Part shown: positions 47,181-55,709 of the stretch, piece after piece | Layout of the letters: the number at the start of each line of letters is the position of its first letter | Position numbering within the stretch: the stretch's first letter is position 1 | Origin: Prescottella equi | GTDB taxonomy: Bacteria > Actinomycetota > Actinomycetes > Mycobacteriales > Mycobacteriaceae | NCBI RefSeq assembly: GCF_002094305.1 | Contig: NZ_LWTX01000003.1 | Location: 62,001 to 126,000 of the forward strand | Direction of reading: 5' to 3' | DNA: 64,000 nt | The notes under the pieces: generated by a model | Database searches by the model: none | The model's input: only the letters and a program-made list of their open reading frames with translations | What the model was told of the DNA's origin: nothing | Position numbers and translations under genes: made by a program

Positions 47181-47412
47181 GGCTCCGACCCGCAACGGTC
47201 GGCGAGCCGAGTCCTCGGTGCGACGTCCTCAGTGCGACTCCGCGGGCACCTGATGTCCGGGGGCCGTACTGGCTGTGCCGCTCGGGCCGTGGGTCGAGGC
47301 CCACCGAAAGAAGCCCGTGATGATCGCTGCCGACGTCGCCCGGTGTGCGGTACCGCCGGCCAAGCCGGGCGGCGTGAACTCCGACGCTGGCGTGACCCGC
47401 ACCCCCCGGTGG

Positions 47413-47440
47413 CCGGCACCCCCTTCCAAGGGGGTGTCGG
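47413..47440 (-). terminator. Hairpin behind the 13E12/HNH gene
   Basis: CCGGCACCCCCTT and AAGGGGGTGTCGG pair over 13 bp with one G-U and a CC turn, nine bases after the stop. The rest of 47181-47412 holds nothing I can name. Confidence 0.6.
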
Positions 47441-47448
47441 CAGCAGCG

Positions 47449-48747
47449 TCATGCGGCGTGTGGGCCCGCCCGGTTGTGGGCGGGGACGGGTTTCTTGAAC
47501 GGGTCGACGGTGCTCGGTGGGGTGAACCACGGGTGCCGGTCGGCGCCGATTCTCACGCCCCAGTGGCTGTGATGCAGTAGCTGGTGGTGGTAGCGGCAGA
47601 GTAGGACGAGGTTGTCGAGGTCGGTGGGTCCGCCGTCTGCCCAGTGCTTTACGTGGTGGCCTTCGCAGTGGGCGGGTGGTGTGCCGCAGCCGGGGAAGGC
47701 GCAGCCGTGGTCGCGGGCGATCAGGGCGCGGCGCTGTTTCTTCGACACGGTTCTGCTGGTGCGGCCCAAGTTCAGGGGCACGCCATCGTCCATGACGATG
47801 GGGGTGAGGTGACAGTCGCAGGCCAGTCGCCGAGCGGTTGCAATGGAGAGCGGTCCCATGTGGGGCATGCGTGCGATGTCCTTGTCGCCGAACAGGTCCG
47901 ACCCTTCGTTCGGATGCGTCCACTCGTGAGCCGACTCGCTGCGGGCGAGATCGCTGGCGTTCACGTGCAGTGACAGGTGTGGCCGCTCCCCGCCCTCGAT
48001 CGGGGCGTCGCCGGAGTCGAGGTGGCGGCGCAGAATCTCGGCGAACGCGTCCGCCCGCTGCCGTGCCGGGGTGAGTTTCTCGGCCGGGTCGTCGACCGGA
48101 TTCCTCGGTTTGGTCAGCGCGGACAGTGCGGTCAGGAGCATCTCGCCGGTGACGGCGTCGAGGTCACCCTTGACCGAGACCCGTCCGTTCAGGGTTTTCG
48201 AGGCGTGGAATTCGTTGCGTTCGGTGTCTTCGCTGGGTGGGAGTTCGTCGGATTCGAAGATCCGCTCGAGCCGGGAGATGCAGGTGCGGACGGTCGTGGT
48301 GGTCGCGGCGGGACCGGACGCGGCGTCCAGCAACACTTTCCGGCACGAACCAAGCGCTTCGTTCGGCATGCCGCGCGGCGGGGTCTCGCAGAACTTCCCG
48401 ATCAACGCCGCGTGCTCGGCGGAAATATCGCCGGCGTTGAAGGCGTCGGCGATCTCGGGCTGCCGGCTCAGCATCCGGCCCAACGCGAGGATCCGTGCTG
48501 CGGCCGGCACTTCCAGCAATGTGTTCGCGGCCAGCCACTGCTTGACGCTGCGGAAGCCGAGGGTGTCGAATGAGACTGCGCGCTCGTCGATCTCGGCGAC
48601 GGTGGCTGCGCGTAGTGCTTCGAGTTGTTCGATCGCGTGGCAGATGTCGAGGCCGGTCTGCACCAGCAGGATTTCTGGCAGCGTGTGCACGTCTTCTGGT
48701 CGCGGCGCGGCGACCGTGACCAGCGTATTGAGTCCCCCCGGATTCAT
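47449..48747 (-). CDS. 13E12-repeat family protein (DUF222 plus HNH endonuclease)
   Basis: 432 residues. N-terminal DUF222 region (ALRAATVAEIDERAVSFDTL, SVKQWLAANTLLEVPAAARI) and a C-terminal HNH nuclease: HGCAFPGCGTPPAHCEGHHV, HWADGGPTDLDNLVLLCRYH, with zinc Cys pairs and HH catalytic core. 13E12 genes are numerous in mycolata genomes; some are mobile-element-like and several mycobacterial members are under LexA control. An SOS box overlaps the promoter here, in line with that. Confidence 0.88.
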   Translation of the reverse strand: MNPGGLNTLVTVAAPRPEDVHTLPEILLVQTGLDICHAIEQLEALRAATVAEIDERAVSFDTLGFRSVKQWLAANTLLEVPAAARILALGRMLSRQPEIADAFNAGDISAEHAALIGKFCETPPRGMPNEALGSCRKVLLDAASGPAATTTTVRTCISRLERIFESDELPPSEDTERNEFHASKTLNGRVSVKGDLDAVTGEMLLTALSALTKPRNPVDDPAEKLTPARQRADAFAEILRRHLDSGDAPIEGGERPHLSLHVNASDLARSESAHEWTHPNEGSDLFGDKDIARMPHMGPLSIATARRLACDCHLTPIVMDDGVPLNLGRTSRTVSKKQRRALIARDHGCAFPGCGTPPAHCEGHHVKHWADGGPTDLDNLVLLCRYHHQLLHHSHWGVRIGADRHPWFTPPSTVDPFKKPVPAHNRAGPHAA

Positions 48748-48756
48748 GACACGAGC

Positions 48757-49455
48757 TTAGTTCGAACTAGTGTTCGAGTCAAGACCTGTCCCGTTCGTCA
48801 GACTTTCCGGAGAGCATCCGGAAGGAGCTTGCGGCGGCGGGAATCGCTTCGCGTGTTGAGGATTCCAGTCGCGGGTGACTGCGGACAAGATCAACCATGG
48901 CTCGATCACCAGATTGATCGCGATATGCGCGATGACGGCAGGTAGGAGTGCGCGATCCGATAGCAGATATACGGCCGCCAATCCTGCCCCCAGGCATGTT
49001 GTCGAGACAACGACCGGGATCGCTATGGCCCATTCTCGACCGAGAAGAACCCAAGCGCCGTGGGCAACGCCGAATGCCAGTGCAGATGCGCCGATCTGGC
49101 CGACCGCTCCGATCCCGTTATCGGCGAGTGCATCCATCACCATTCTGCGGAAGATGACCTCTTCGATTGCGCTCGACGTGATGGCCACCCACACGCCGAG
49201 CGCCTTCAGTGGCGAGATCTCGGTGACGTGTTCCCGGACGAACGGCACGGACCACAGCGTGTACGAGATGTAGCCAACTGCCACGAGGACGGCCCCCATC
49301 CACCCCACGGGTACGGCCAGACGATCGCCGACGAGCCCAACCTGTTCGGCCAGGACGGATGCGGACCCAGCGATGAGCCAGAGGGCGAGTGGAGCCGACG
49401 TCGCAATTGCGAACGCGAACAGAACGATTGCCGTGTAGCGGCGCGCTTGATGCAT
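48757..49455 (-). CDS. CPBP-family intramembrane (CAAX-type) protease
   Basis: 232 residues from ATG 49455 behind GGAGG. Five or six hydrophobic segments, with the ABI/CPBP motifs ITSSAIEEVIFRRMVMDALA (EExxxR) and ALAFGVAHGAWVLLG (His), plus PAVIAHIAINLVIEPWLI (second His). Such proteases process membrane substrates, prenyl proteins or bacteriocin-related factors. The C-terminal tail is hydrophilic and its coding end overlaps the SOS box of the 13E12 gene. Divergent from the TetR gene at 49517. Confidence 0.82.
   Translation of the reverse strand: MHQARRYTAIVLFAFAIATSAPLALWLIAGSASVLAEQVGLVGDRLAVPVGWMGAVLVAVGYISYTLWSVPFVREHVTEISPLKALGVWVAITSSAIEEVIFRRMVMDALADNGIGAVGQIGASALAFGVAHGAWVLLGREWAIAIPVVVSTTCLGAGLAAVYLLSDRALLPAVIAHIAINLVIEPWLILSAVTRDWNPQHAKRFPPPQAPSGCSPESLTNGTGLDSNTSSN
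48762..48777. promoter_or_regulatory. LexA SOS box
   Basis: TCGAACTAGTGTTCGA matches the actinobacterial SOS box TCGAACnnnnGTTCGA exactly and begins 15 bases before the 13E12/HNH start. It lies within the end of the upstream CPBP gene. Confidence 0.85.
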
Positions 49456-49516
49456 GACCACCTCCTATTTCGCACGACTGTACTATTAAATCTGAACGCC
49501 TGACCGAGGAGAGGTA

Positions 49517-50083
49517 ATGCCAAAGGTTGTCGACCCGCAAGCACGTCGGGACGCGCTGAGTCGAGCACTGTGGAAGGTCGTGCAGCGCGATGGGATAGGT
49601 GCGGTCTCCGTCAGATCGGTTGCTGCCGAAGCCAATTGCTCACCGTCTGCGTTGCGCCACTACTTCCCCAACTCCGAGGACATGCTCGCCGAGGCGCTGT
49701 CACTCGCCAGGGCACAGCAACGGCGCCGAATCGACTCGATGGTGGTCAGCGCGACGCCCCACCAACACGTGAAGCAGCTATGGAGGGAGGCGTTACCGCT
49801 CACCGAGGAATCACGCCTCGAGGCCCAGGTTTGGCTGGCAGTGCAGGTCGCGATCAAGACCACGCGGGTTGCTGAGGTCCTGGACTCGATCGACGCTGAA
49901 CTCGATCACCTGTGCGAGTGGACCGCTACCGTCCTCGCCCCTGCTTCGGCGCCAGCCGTGACCGGTGCGGAGATACGCGCCTTCACAGATGGGCTGACGA
50001 TGAACGCGGTACTTCGACCACGCACGTTCAGCTTCGACCAAGTGGCTGTTCTGTTCGATTCGTACCTTGCGCGCCTGCAGTAG
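49517..50083 (+). CDS. TetR-family regulator
   Basis: 188 residues. N-terminal helix-turn-helix SVRSVAAEANCSPSALRHYF with PNSEDMLAEALSLA; C-terminal dimer domain typical of the PfmR/BetI-like group (LTEESRLEAQVWLAVQVAIK). Divergent from the CPBP protease with only 61 bases between starts, so it probably controls itself and the protease. ATG 49517 behind GAGAGG. Confidence 0.82.
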   Translation: MPKVVDPQARRDALSRALWKVVQRDGIGAVSVRSVAAEANCSPSALRHYFPNSEDMLAEALSLARAQQRRRIDSMVVSATPHQHVKQLWREALPLTEESRLEAQVWLAVQVAIKTTRVAEVLDSIDAELDHLCEWTATVLAPASAPAVTGAEIRAFTDGLTMNAVLRPRTFSFDQVAVLFDSYLARLQ

Positions 50084-50104
50084 GTCGGTGCTCGACCCAC
50101 CTGC

Positions 50105-50129
50105 CGGGGTTGCCCTCGGTGCAACCCCG
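50105..50129. terminator. Hairpin between TetR and RNase HI genes
   Basis: CGGGGTTGC and GCAACCCCG (9 bp, exact) around a seven-base loop in a convergent intergenic region. Confidence 0.6.
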
Positions 50130-50202
50130 ATCGTCCGCGACAACAAGACAGCTTCTCGACGCAAGACACTCGGATCACGCCCGTCCGCCCGAGCGGATGC
50201 CT

Positions 50203-50757
50203 TCAGAACAGCGTGAGCTCCGGCTCCGGCGCCCTCACCGGCGCGGATGCCGGGGTAACCGCGGCCACGGGACGTGGAGGTACCTCCCGCGGACCGAGCC
50301 CGGCCCACGGGCGAGCCTTCTCCGGCGTCGACGCGACGGCACGCGCAGCCTCACCCGCCAGTTTGTCCGCGATCTCGTTGAAGTGGTTGCCGACGTGTCC
50401 GCGCACCCAGCGGAAGCGGACCGGTCCGGATCGTTCGGTGATCGCGCGGTCGATGTCCTGCACCAGTTCGAGGTTCTTGACCGGTCCGCCCGACGCGGTC
50501 TTCCACCCCTTGCGCTTCCATCCGGGGAGCCACTCGGACGCGCACTTGATAGCGTACTGCGAGTCGGATTCGATGAGCAGCGGCTCGGGGCCGGGGTGCG
50601 CGACGATCGCCTCCACCAGCGCCCACAGTTCGGCGATCTGGTTGGTGCCGGACACCGCTCCGCCCGACCGGCTCGGACCCTCGTGATCGACCCACGCCCA
50701 CCCGATGGCGCCACCGGGATTCTTCAGACACGAACCGTCGGTACTCACGATGATCAT
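50203..50757 (-). CDS. rnhA: Ribonuclease HI
   Basis: 184 residues. The four acidic catalytic residues are visible: Asp in MIIVSTDGSCLKNPGGAIGW, Glu in NQIAELWALVEAI, Asp in LLIESDSQYAIKCASEWLPG and Asp in GNHFNEIADKLAGEAAR, with the RGHVGN basic region. Degrades RNA in RNA:DNA hybrids. A C-terminal Pro-rich extension of about 40 residues (PEKARPWAGLGPREVPPRPV) lies outside the fold. Start ATG 50757. Confidence 0.9.
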   Translation of the reverse strand: MIIVSTDGSCLKNPGGAIGWAWVDHEGPSRSGGAVSGTNQIAELWALVEAIVAHPGPEPLLIESDSQYAIKCASEWLPGWKRKGWKTASGGPVKNLELVQDIDRAITERSGPVRFRWVRGHVGNHFNEIADKLAGEAARAVASTPEKARPWAGLGPREVPPRPVAAVTPASAPVRAPEPELTLF

Positions 50758-50830
50758 GGCTTCGGACAATACGTTGCCGCCCCGACGGCCGCCGGACAGG
50801 TCCCGGCCGGGCGACGATAGGCTGCCGGTG

Positions 50831-51763
50831 ATGACCGATACGGCCTCCGAAGTGCGGTTCGAGCTGTCGACGCGACGTCCCGTGGACCTTGCGCCGACGC
50901 TGTCGCCGCTGCGGCGCGGACGCTTCGACCCGTGCCATCGGCGCGAGCCGGACGGCAGTGTGTGGCGCACGTCGCTACTGCCGTCGGGCGCGGTCACCTA
51001 CCGGCTGCGGCAGCAGGGGCCGAGTGTGGTGGAGGCCCGCGCGTGGGGACCTGGTGCGGAGGAGTTGGAGACGTACCTGCCGGGTCTCGTCGGGGAGGAC
51101 GACGCCGGCCGGTCCGACGACTTCGCGCCCGCCCACCCGAAGCTGGCCGAGGCGCACCGCCGCTTTCCGAACCTGCGGATCGTACGCACCGGCAGGGTGA
51201 TGGAGGCACTGGTGCCGGCGATCCTCGAGCAGCGAGTACACGGCGTCGCTGCGCAGGCGTCGTGGCGGCGGCTCGTGACGAAGTTCGGGGCGCCGGCACC
51301 GGGACCCGCTCCCGACGGCATGCGGGTGCCGCCCGGTGCCGAGGTGTGGCGGCGGGTTCCGTCGTGGGAGTTCCACCACGCCAACGTCGACCCGCAGCGC
51401 GCGAAGACGATCGTCGCGTGCGCCCGCGTCGCCGATCGCCTCGAAGAGACCGTCGGCATGGACCGACTCGACGCCTACCGGCGTCTGCGCGCCGTCCCCG
51501 GCGTCGGGCTGTGGACCGCGGCGGAAGTCTCCCAGCGCGCCCTCGGCGACGCCGACGCACTCTCCGTCGGCGACTTCCACCTCGCGTCGGTCGTCGGCTG
51601 GACCCTCCTGGGCCGGCCCCTCGACGACGCGGGCATGGTCGAGTACCTCGCCGACCTCCGCCCCCACCGCTACCGCGCGATCCGCCTGCTCGAGATCAGT
51701 GGCCAGGCCCGCAAACCCAAGTTCGGGCCGCGGACACCGATCGTCGACCACACCTGGCACTGA
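50831..51763 (+). CDS. AlkA-like 3-methyladenine DNA glycosylase
   Basis: 310 residues. HhH-GPD fold: hairpin RAVPGVGLWTAAEVSQRALG followed by the catalytic Asp in DALSVGDFHLASVVGWTLLG. N-terminal half has LAEAHRRFPNLRIVRTGRVM and ILEQRVHGVAAQASWRRL, typical of this family. Base-excision repair enzyme, divergent from rnhA. ATG 50831, 73 bases from the rnhA start. Confidence 0.83.
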   Translation: MTDTASEVRFELSTRRPVDLAPTLSPLRRGRFDPCHRREPDGSVWRTSLLPSGAVTYRLRQQGPSVVEARAWGPGAEELETYLPGLVGEDDAGRSDDFAPAHPKLAEAHRRFPNLRIVRTGRVMEALVPAILEQRVHGVAAQASWRRLVTKFGAPAPGPAPDGMRVPPGAEVWRRVPSWEFHHANVDPQRAKTIVACARVADRLEETVGMDRLDAYRRLRAVPGVGLWTAAEVSQRALGDADALSVGDFHLASVVGWTLLGRPLDDAGMVEYLADLRPHRYRAIRLLEISGQARKPKFGPRTPIVDHTWH

Positions 51764-51802
51764 ACCTGGGCGCGTTCCGCCGCTGCGGCGCCCCGACGCC
51801 GC

Positions 51803-52606
51803 TCAGCGGCCGGTGACCAGTTTCATCACGTCCGGGTAGTTGGAGACCTGCCAGCCGCCGTCGACCATGAGGCTGGCGCCGGTGATGTAGGTGGCGTCGT
51901 CGCTCGCCAGGTACAGGCACGGCGCTGCGATCTCCTCGGGAGTCGCGGGGCGGCCCATCGGGATCCGCTCGACGAACCCGTTCAGCAGCGGCTCCCAGCC
52001 GGTGACGCCCGCGACGAGTGGGGTGTCGACGAGTCCCGGTAGCACCGCGTTGACGCGGATCCCGTGCTGCGACAGTTCGAGGGCGGCGTTCTTGCTGAAC
52101 ATCTCGACCCCGGCCTTGCCCGTCACGTACGGGCTTCCGCCCATCATCGGCATGCGGGCGTTGAACGACGCGATGTTCACGATCGCGCCGCCCCGCTCGT
52201 TCGCCACCATGTGCCGGGCCTCGTGTTTCGTGGACAGGAACACGCCCTTCTGCACGAGGTCGACGGTGAAGTCCCAGTCGGACTCCTCGAGATCGAGGAT
52301 CATGCCGCCGCGTGCGGCACCGGCGACGTTGAACGCCAGATCCAGCGCACCGAAGCGCTCCACCGCGACGGCGACTGCTGCCGCCACCTGGTCCTCGGCG
52401 GTGACGTCGGCGGTCGCGCCGACGAACTTCTCGCCGAGTTCCTTCTCCAGGACCGCGAGCGCGTCGGTGGCGATGTCGATCCCGACGACGGATGCACCCT
52501 CGCCGATCAGCCGCTTCGCCACGGCCGCACCGATTCCCGATGCCGCACCGGTCACCACCGCGACGCGGCCGGCGAAACGTTCGCCGTCGAACGTGTTGTC
52601 AGACAT
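51803..52606 (-). CDS. FabG-like short-chain dehydrogenase
   Basis: 267 residues: VAVVTGAASGIGAAVAKRLI, ALDLAFNVAGAARGGMILDL (NVAG for NNAG), IVNIASFNARMPMMGGSPYV with Ser/Tyr, KAGVEMFSKNAALELSQHGI, and ATYITGASLMVDGGWQVSNY. ATG 52606 overlaps the end of the alcohol dehydrogenase gene by eight bases, placing it last in an LLM-ADH-SDR operon. Confidence 0.8.
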   Translation of the reverse strand: MSDNTFDGERFAGRVAVVTGAASGIGAAVAKRLIGEGASVVGIDIATDALAVLEKELGEKFVGATADVTAEDQVAAAVAVAVERFGALDLAFNVAGAARGGMILDLEESDWDFTVDLVQKGVFLSTKHEARHMVANERGGAIVNIASFNARMPMMGGSPYVTGKAGVEMFSKNAALELSQHGIRVNAVLPGLVDTPLVAGVTGWEPLLNGFVERIPMGRPATPEEIAAPCLYLASDDATYITGASLMVDGGWQVSNYPDVMKLVTGR

Positions 52607-53642
52607 GAGCTACCTCCACGAGAACCTTCATGCGACGCCCGTCGGACGCCGCCTGGACACCGTCGAGCACGTCCGCGAGCGGGACACGCTCCACCCACCC
52701 GTCGAGCGGATAGGCACCCGCCGCCATACGGTCGATGACGGAAGTGAATTCCTTGCGCGAGTATGCGAGGGACGACATCAGCCGCATCTCGCCGAACATC
52801 AGCGCATACGTGTTCAGAGGCACCTGCTCCTTGTAGGTCGCGAGCAGCACCACCGCGCCCCGGGGCCGAACGGCAGCGAGCGCCGTCTGCAACGCGGCAC
52901 CGACTCCGGCGCACTCGAACACGACGTCCGCGCCCGCTCCGTCGGTGCGTTCCTGCACCGCCGCAACGAGATCGGTCGCCGTCGGATCGATCACGTCGAG
53001 GCCCAGCGCGGTCGCGACCGCACGCCTCGTCTCGAACGGCTCACTGAGCAGGATCCGGTCCACACCGTCCGCACACAGGTTGAGTGCGGTCGCGATGCCG
53101 ATGGGCCCGGCCCCGAGGATCAGGGCGAAGTCGGTGTGCCCGACGCCGGACAGTTCGACGGCGTGCAACGCGACCGCCAGCGGTTCCACCACCGCGGCCT
53201 GTTCGAGCGAGACGCCGTCGGGCAGCACGTACACGTTCTCCGCGGGCACGGCGGTGCGCTCGGCCAACCCGCCTCCCGGAGCGTTGATCCCGTGGAAGGC
53301 CGCCGACGTGCACAGGTGCTCGTGCCCGTCCCGGCACCGGGCACACGTGCCGCAGTGATAGTTGGGCTGCACCGCGACCCGGTCGCCGACGGCCACGTCG
53401 ACGACACCGGCGCCCACCGCGCAAACGACGCCGGAGAACTCGTGGCCGAGGATCTGTGGGCCGCACGCACCGGTGAGCGGATGCGGATGCTCGGAGATCC
53501 CGAACGAGTGGATCATGCCGAGATCGGATCCGCAGATGCCGTTGAACGCCACGTCGACGAGGACGTACCCGTCCGGCAGCTCCGGTTCCGGCACGTCCTC
53601 GACCCGCAGGTCGTCGATGCCGTGCAGGACAGCGGCCCTCAC
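52599..53642 (-). CDS. Zinc-dependent alcohol dehydrogenase (butanediol-dehydrogenase-like)
   Basis: 347 residues. Catalytic zinc ligands: Cys in FNGICGSDLGMIHSF and His in ILGHEFSGVVCAVG; structural zinc from four Cys in CGTCARCRDGHEHLC. NAD domain ALILGAGPIGIATALNLC. GTG 53642 overlaps the LLM stop by four bases. Substrate may be a secondary alcohol made by the upstream LLM enzyme. Confidence 0.83.
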   Translation of the reverse strand: MRAAVLHGIDDLRVEDVPEPELPDGYVLVDVAFNGICGSDLGMIHSFGISEHPHPLTGACGPQILGHEFSGVVCAVGAGVVDVAVGDRVAVQPNYHCGTCARCRDGHEHLCTSAAFHGINAPGGGLAERTAVPAENVYVLPDGVSLEQAAVVEPLAVALHAVELSGVGHTDFALILGAGPIGIATALNLCADGVDRILLSEPFETRRAVATALGLDVIDPTATDLVAAVQERTDGAGADVVFECAGVGAALQTALAAVRPRGAVVLLATYKEQVPLNTYALMFGEMRLMSSLAYSRKEFTSVIDRMAAGAYPLDGWVERVPLADVLDGVQAASDGRRMKVLVEVAHV

Positions 53643-54805
53643 GCCTTGGCCGCCAGTTCGTCCTCGTACTTCTTGGTCATGTGCGCGATCGCGGCGTGCT
53701 GCGCCTCGTTGTACCCGTCTCGCTTCTGGCCGGCGCGGGCAGCGGCGTCGAACAGAGGTTGCGACTGTCCTTGGAAGTGCGGGGCCACCTGCTGCGCGAT
53801 CAACTCGAACGAGCGCTTCGTCGCGGCCGGGGCGGCCCAGTCGGCGTTCATGATCAGCATCGAACCGAATCCGCCGGACTGCGTCACGAGCTTGCCGATC
53901 AGCTCGCGGGCCTGTGCCGGGGTGCCGATGATCCCCATGCCGGAGTGGTTCATGTACTTGATCATGTCGTCCATTGCGGCACCACCGGAGCCGAAATGCG
54001 GGAAGGCCGCGACCTTTCCGAAGTAGTCGATCCACTCGCCCAACCCGAATCGGACGTCCTGCTGCGCCTCCTCCTCCGTCTCCGCGATGTGCATCGGGCA
54101 GACGAGACGCCACTGGTCCCGGTCGACGGCGGTGCCGAACTCGGCGGCGCGTTCCTCCATGATTCCGAAATGGTGGCCGAGCGCGTCGTAACCCTCGGGG
54201 GTCAGCGTCGCGCCGATCGACAGCAGGCCGAGGCCGTGCTTGCCGGCCAGGCGCGGACCGGTGGGCGACGCCACCCCGGCGACGACGACCTCGAAACACG
54301 GGTGCGAGTACGGGCGCAGCTGCAGTTGGGCGTCGATCAGGGTGTGGGTCCGCGTGGTCGCGGTGACCGACTCGCCGTGGAGCAGTCGCACGACGATGTC
54401 GAGGTTCTCTTCGAGCAGTTCGCGGCACTCGGTGGGATTCAGTCCGATCATCGCCGAATCGGTCGGCAGCGAGCCGGGACCGACGCCGAGCATCACCCGG
54501 CCACGGGTGAGGTGGTCGAGCAGCACCATGCGGTCCGCGACCCATAGCGGGTTGTGGTAGCTCAGCGACGTCACACCGGTGCCGAGCTTGATGCGCTTGG
54601 TCCGCTCCGCGGCGGCGGCGATGAAGATCTCGGGGCTCCCGATGATCTCGCTGCCCGCCGAGTGGTGTTCGCCGATCCACACCTCGTCGAAGTCGAGCCG
54701 GTCCAGGTGCTCGACGAACTCGAGGTCGCGCTGCAGGGCGACGGTGGGGTTCTGGCCGATGGCGTGGTGCGGCGCGATGAAAGCGCCGAAACGAAGCCTG
54801 CCCAT
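53639..54805 (-). CDS. Luciferase-like flavin monooxygenase (LLM)
   Basis: 388 residues, close to alkanal/limonene monooxygenase-type LLM proteins: LRFGAFIAPHHAIGQNPTVA, DFDEVWIGEHHSAGSEIIGS, IKLGTGVTSLSYHNPLWVAD, RGRVMLGVGPGSLPTDSAMI. First gene of an LLM-ADH-SDR operon, an arrangement that suggests hydroxylation or Baeyer-Villiger chemistry followed by alcohol oxidation. Divergent from a LuxR-type regulator; a KstR-like box lies between them. Confidence 0.82.
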   Translation of the reverse strand: MGRLRFGAFIAPHHAIGQNPTVALQRDLEFVEHLDRLDFDEVWIGEHHSAGSEIIGSPEIFIAAAAERTKRIKLGTGVTSLSYHNPLWVADRMVLLDHLTRGRVMLGVGPGSLPTDSAMIGLNPTECRELLEENLDIVVRLLHGESVTATTRTHTLIDAQLQLRPYSHPCFEVVVAGVASPTGPRLAGKHGLGLLSIGATLTPEGYDALGHHFGIMEERAAEFGTAVDRDQWRLVCPMHIAETEEEAQQDVRFGLGEWIDYFGKVAAFPHFGSGGAAMDDMIKYMNHSGMGIIGTPAQARELIGKLVTQSGGFGSMLIMNADWAAPAATKRSFELIAQQVAPHFQGQSQPLFDAAARAGQKRDGYNEAQHAAIAHMTKKYEDELAAKA

Positions 54806-54851
54806 GCGTGTACTCCTCGGGAAATCGCTGAAACACAGTCGTCCCCGACGC

Positions 54852-54865
54852 TAGAATTCGTTCCG
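54852..54865. promoter_or_regulatory. KstR-like box between LLM operon and LuxR gene
   Basis: TAGAATTCGTTCCG fits the KstR form except for the last base, 47 bases upstream of the LLM start. Confidence 0.45.
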
Positions 54866-54935
54866 CCCGGGCGACAGTGCACTTTGGTGGACAGTTCCGC
54901 ACACAGCGCCTCGGCCAGGCCGGGTACTCGGATGG

Positions 54936-55709
54936 GTGGTGAACTGTTTGACCGAGGTCTCCTTGCGGGCAACCGATTACGAGCGCGTCTTCGCGGTGCT
55001 CGATCGCTGCGTGGACGTGCGGACGGTGCCGGAGTTCCGCACCCGGATCGCGGCGGCGATGACCGACGTCTTCCCGGTGCGGGTCGCGACGTGCTTCGTC
55101 GGCGACAGCTACGACAGTCAGTTCACCGATCCCGACGCCGCACTCGTCGGCGGACACGGGTGGGAGCGCAATCGTCCGGTCTACCAGGAGAAGTGGGCCC
55201 GGCACGACATCTTCGCGACCCCCGAGGCCCGTCGCCGGCTCGAACACAACCGCGTCGCGTCGCTCGCCGATCTACAGGACCTGCCCGCCGGTGCGGCCGC
55301 CTACGTGCGGGACTATCTGGGCGCCTGGGGCCTGCGCTCGGTCAGCGCGATGCACCTGGATCTGCCCGGTCGGGCGCGCGCTCTCGTGGGTCTCTTCGAC
55401 GGCGACGACAGTGCGCTCGGCACCCGCGACCTCGCAACGCTGCGCCTGTTGGCCCGTCACCTGTCCGCTCTGACCCGCAATCTCGAGACGGCACCGCGAC
55501 GCGACCCGTACGCCGCACTCACCGAACGTCAGCGTGACGTCGCGAGACTGGTTGCGGACGGTATGAGCAACGCGGCCATCGCGCGGCGACTCATGCTTGC
55601 CGAGGACACCGTGAAGAAGTACGTCAGCCGGATCCTCGCGGCCACCGGATGCGCGTCCCGCACCCAGTTGGCCCTCGAGGTTCAGTCCTTCGGGCCGCCC
55701 GCCACGTAG
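54936..55709 (+). CDS. LuxR-family response regulator-like protein
   Basis: 257 residues from GTG 54936 (GTG 54939 possible). A roughly 180-residue N-terminal domain without receiver motifs and then the helix-turn-helix LTERQRDVARLVADGMSNAA, IARRLMLAEDTVKKYVSRIL. Probably an effector-binding activator. Its 3-prime end overlaps the convergent SDR by 28 bases. Likely controls the LLM-ADH-SDR operon opposite to it. Confidence 0.8.
   Translation: MVNCLTEVSLRATDYERVFAVLDRCVDVRTVPEFRTRIAAAMTDVFPVRVATCFVGDSYDSQFTDPDAALVGGHGWERNRPVYQEKWARHDIFATPEARRRLEHNRVASLADLQDLPAGAAAYVRDYLGAWGLRSVSAMHLDLPGRARALVGLFDGDDSALGTRDLATLRLLARHLSALTRNLETAPRRDPYAALTERQRDVARLVADGMSNAAIARRLMLAEDTVKKYVSRILAATGCASRTQLALEVQSFGPPAT

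Noticed and set aside
47449-48747. 13E12/HNH gene as part of an active mobile element
   Set aside because: No flanking terminal repeats, target duplication or second element gene is visible; annotated as a LexA-linked HNH gene only.
52599-55247. 882-residue single frame covering the ADH and extending over the LLM gene
   Set aside because: The part upstream of 53642 is out of frame with the LLM gene and meaningless; the ADH starts at the coupled GTG.
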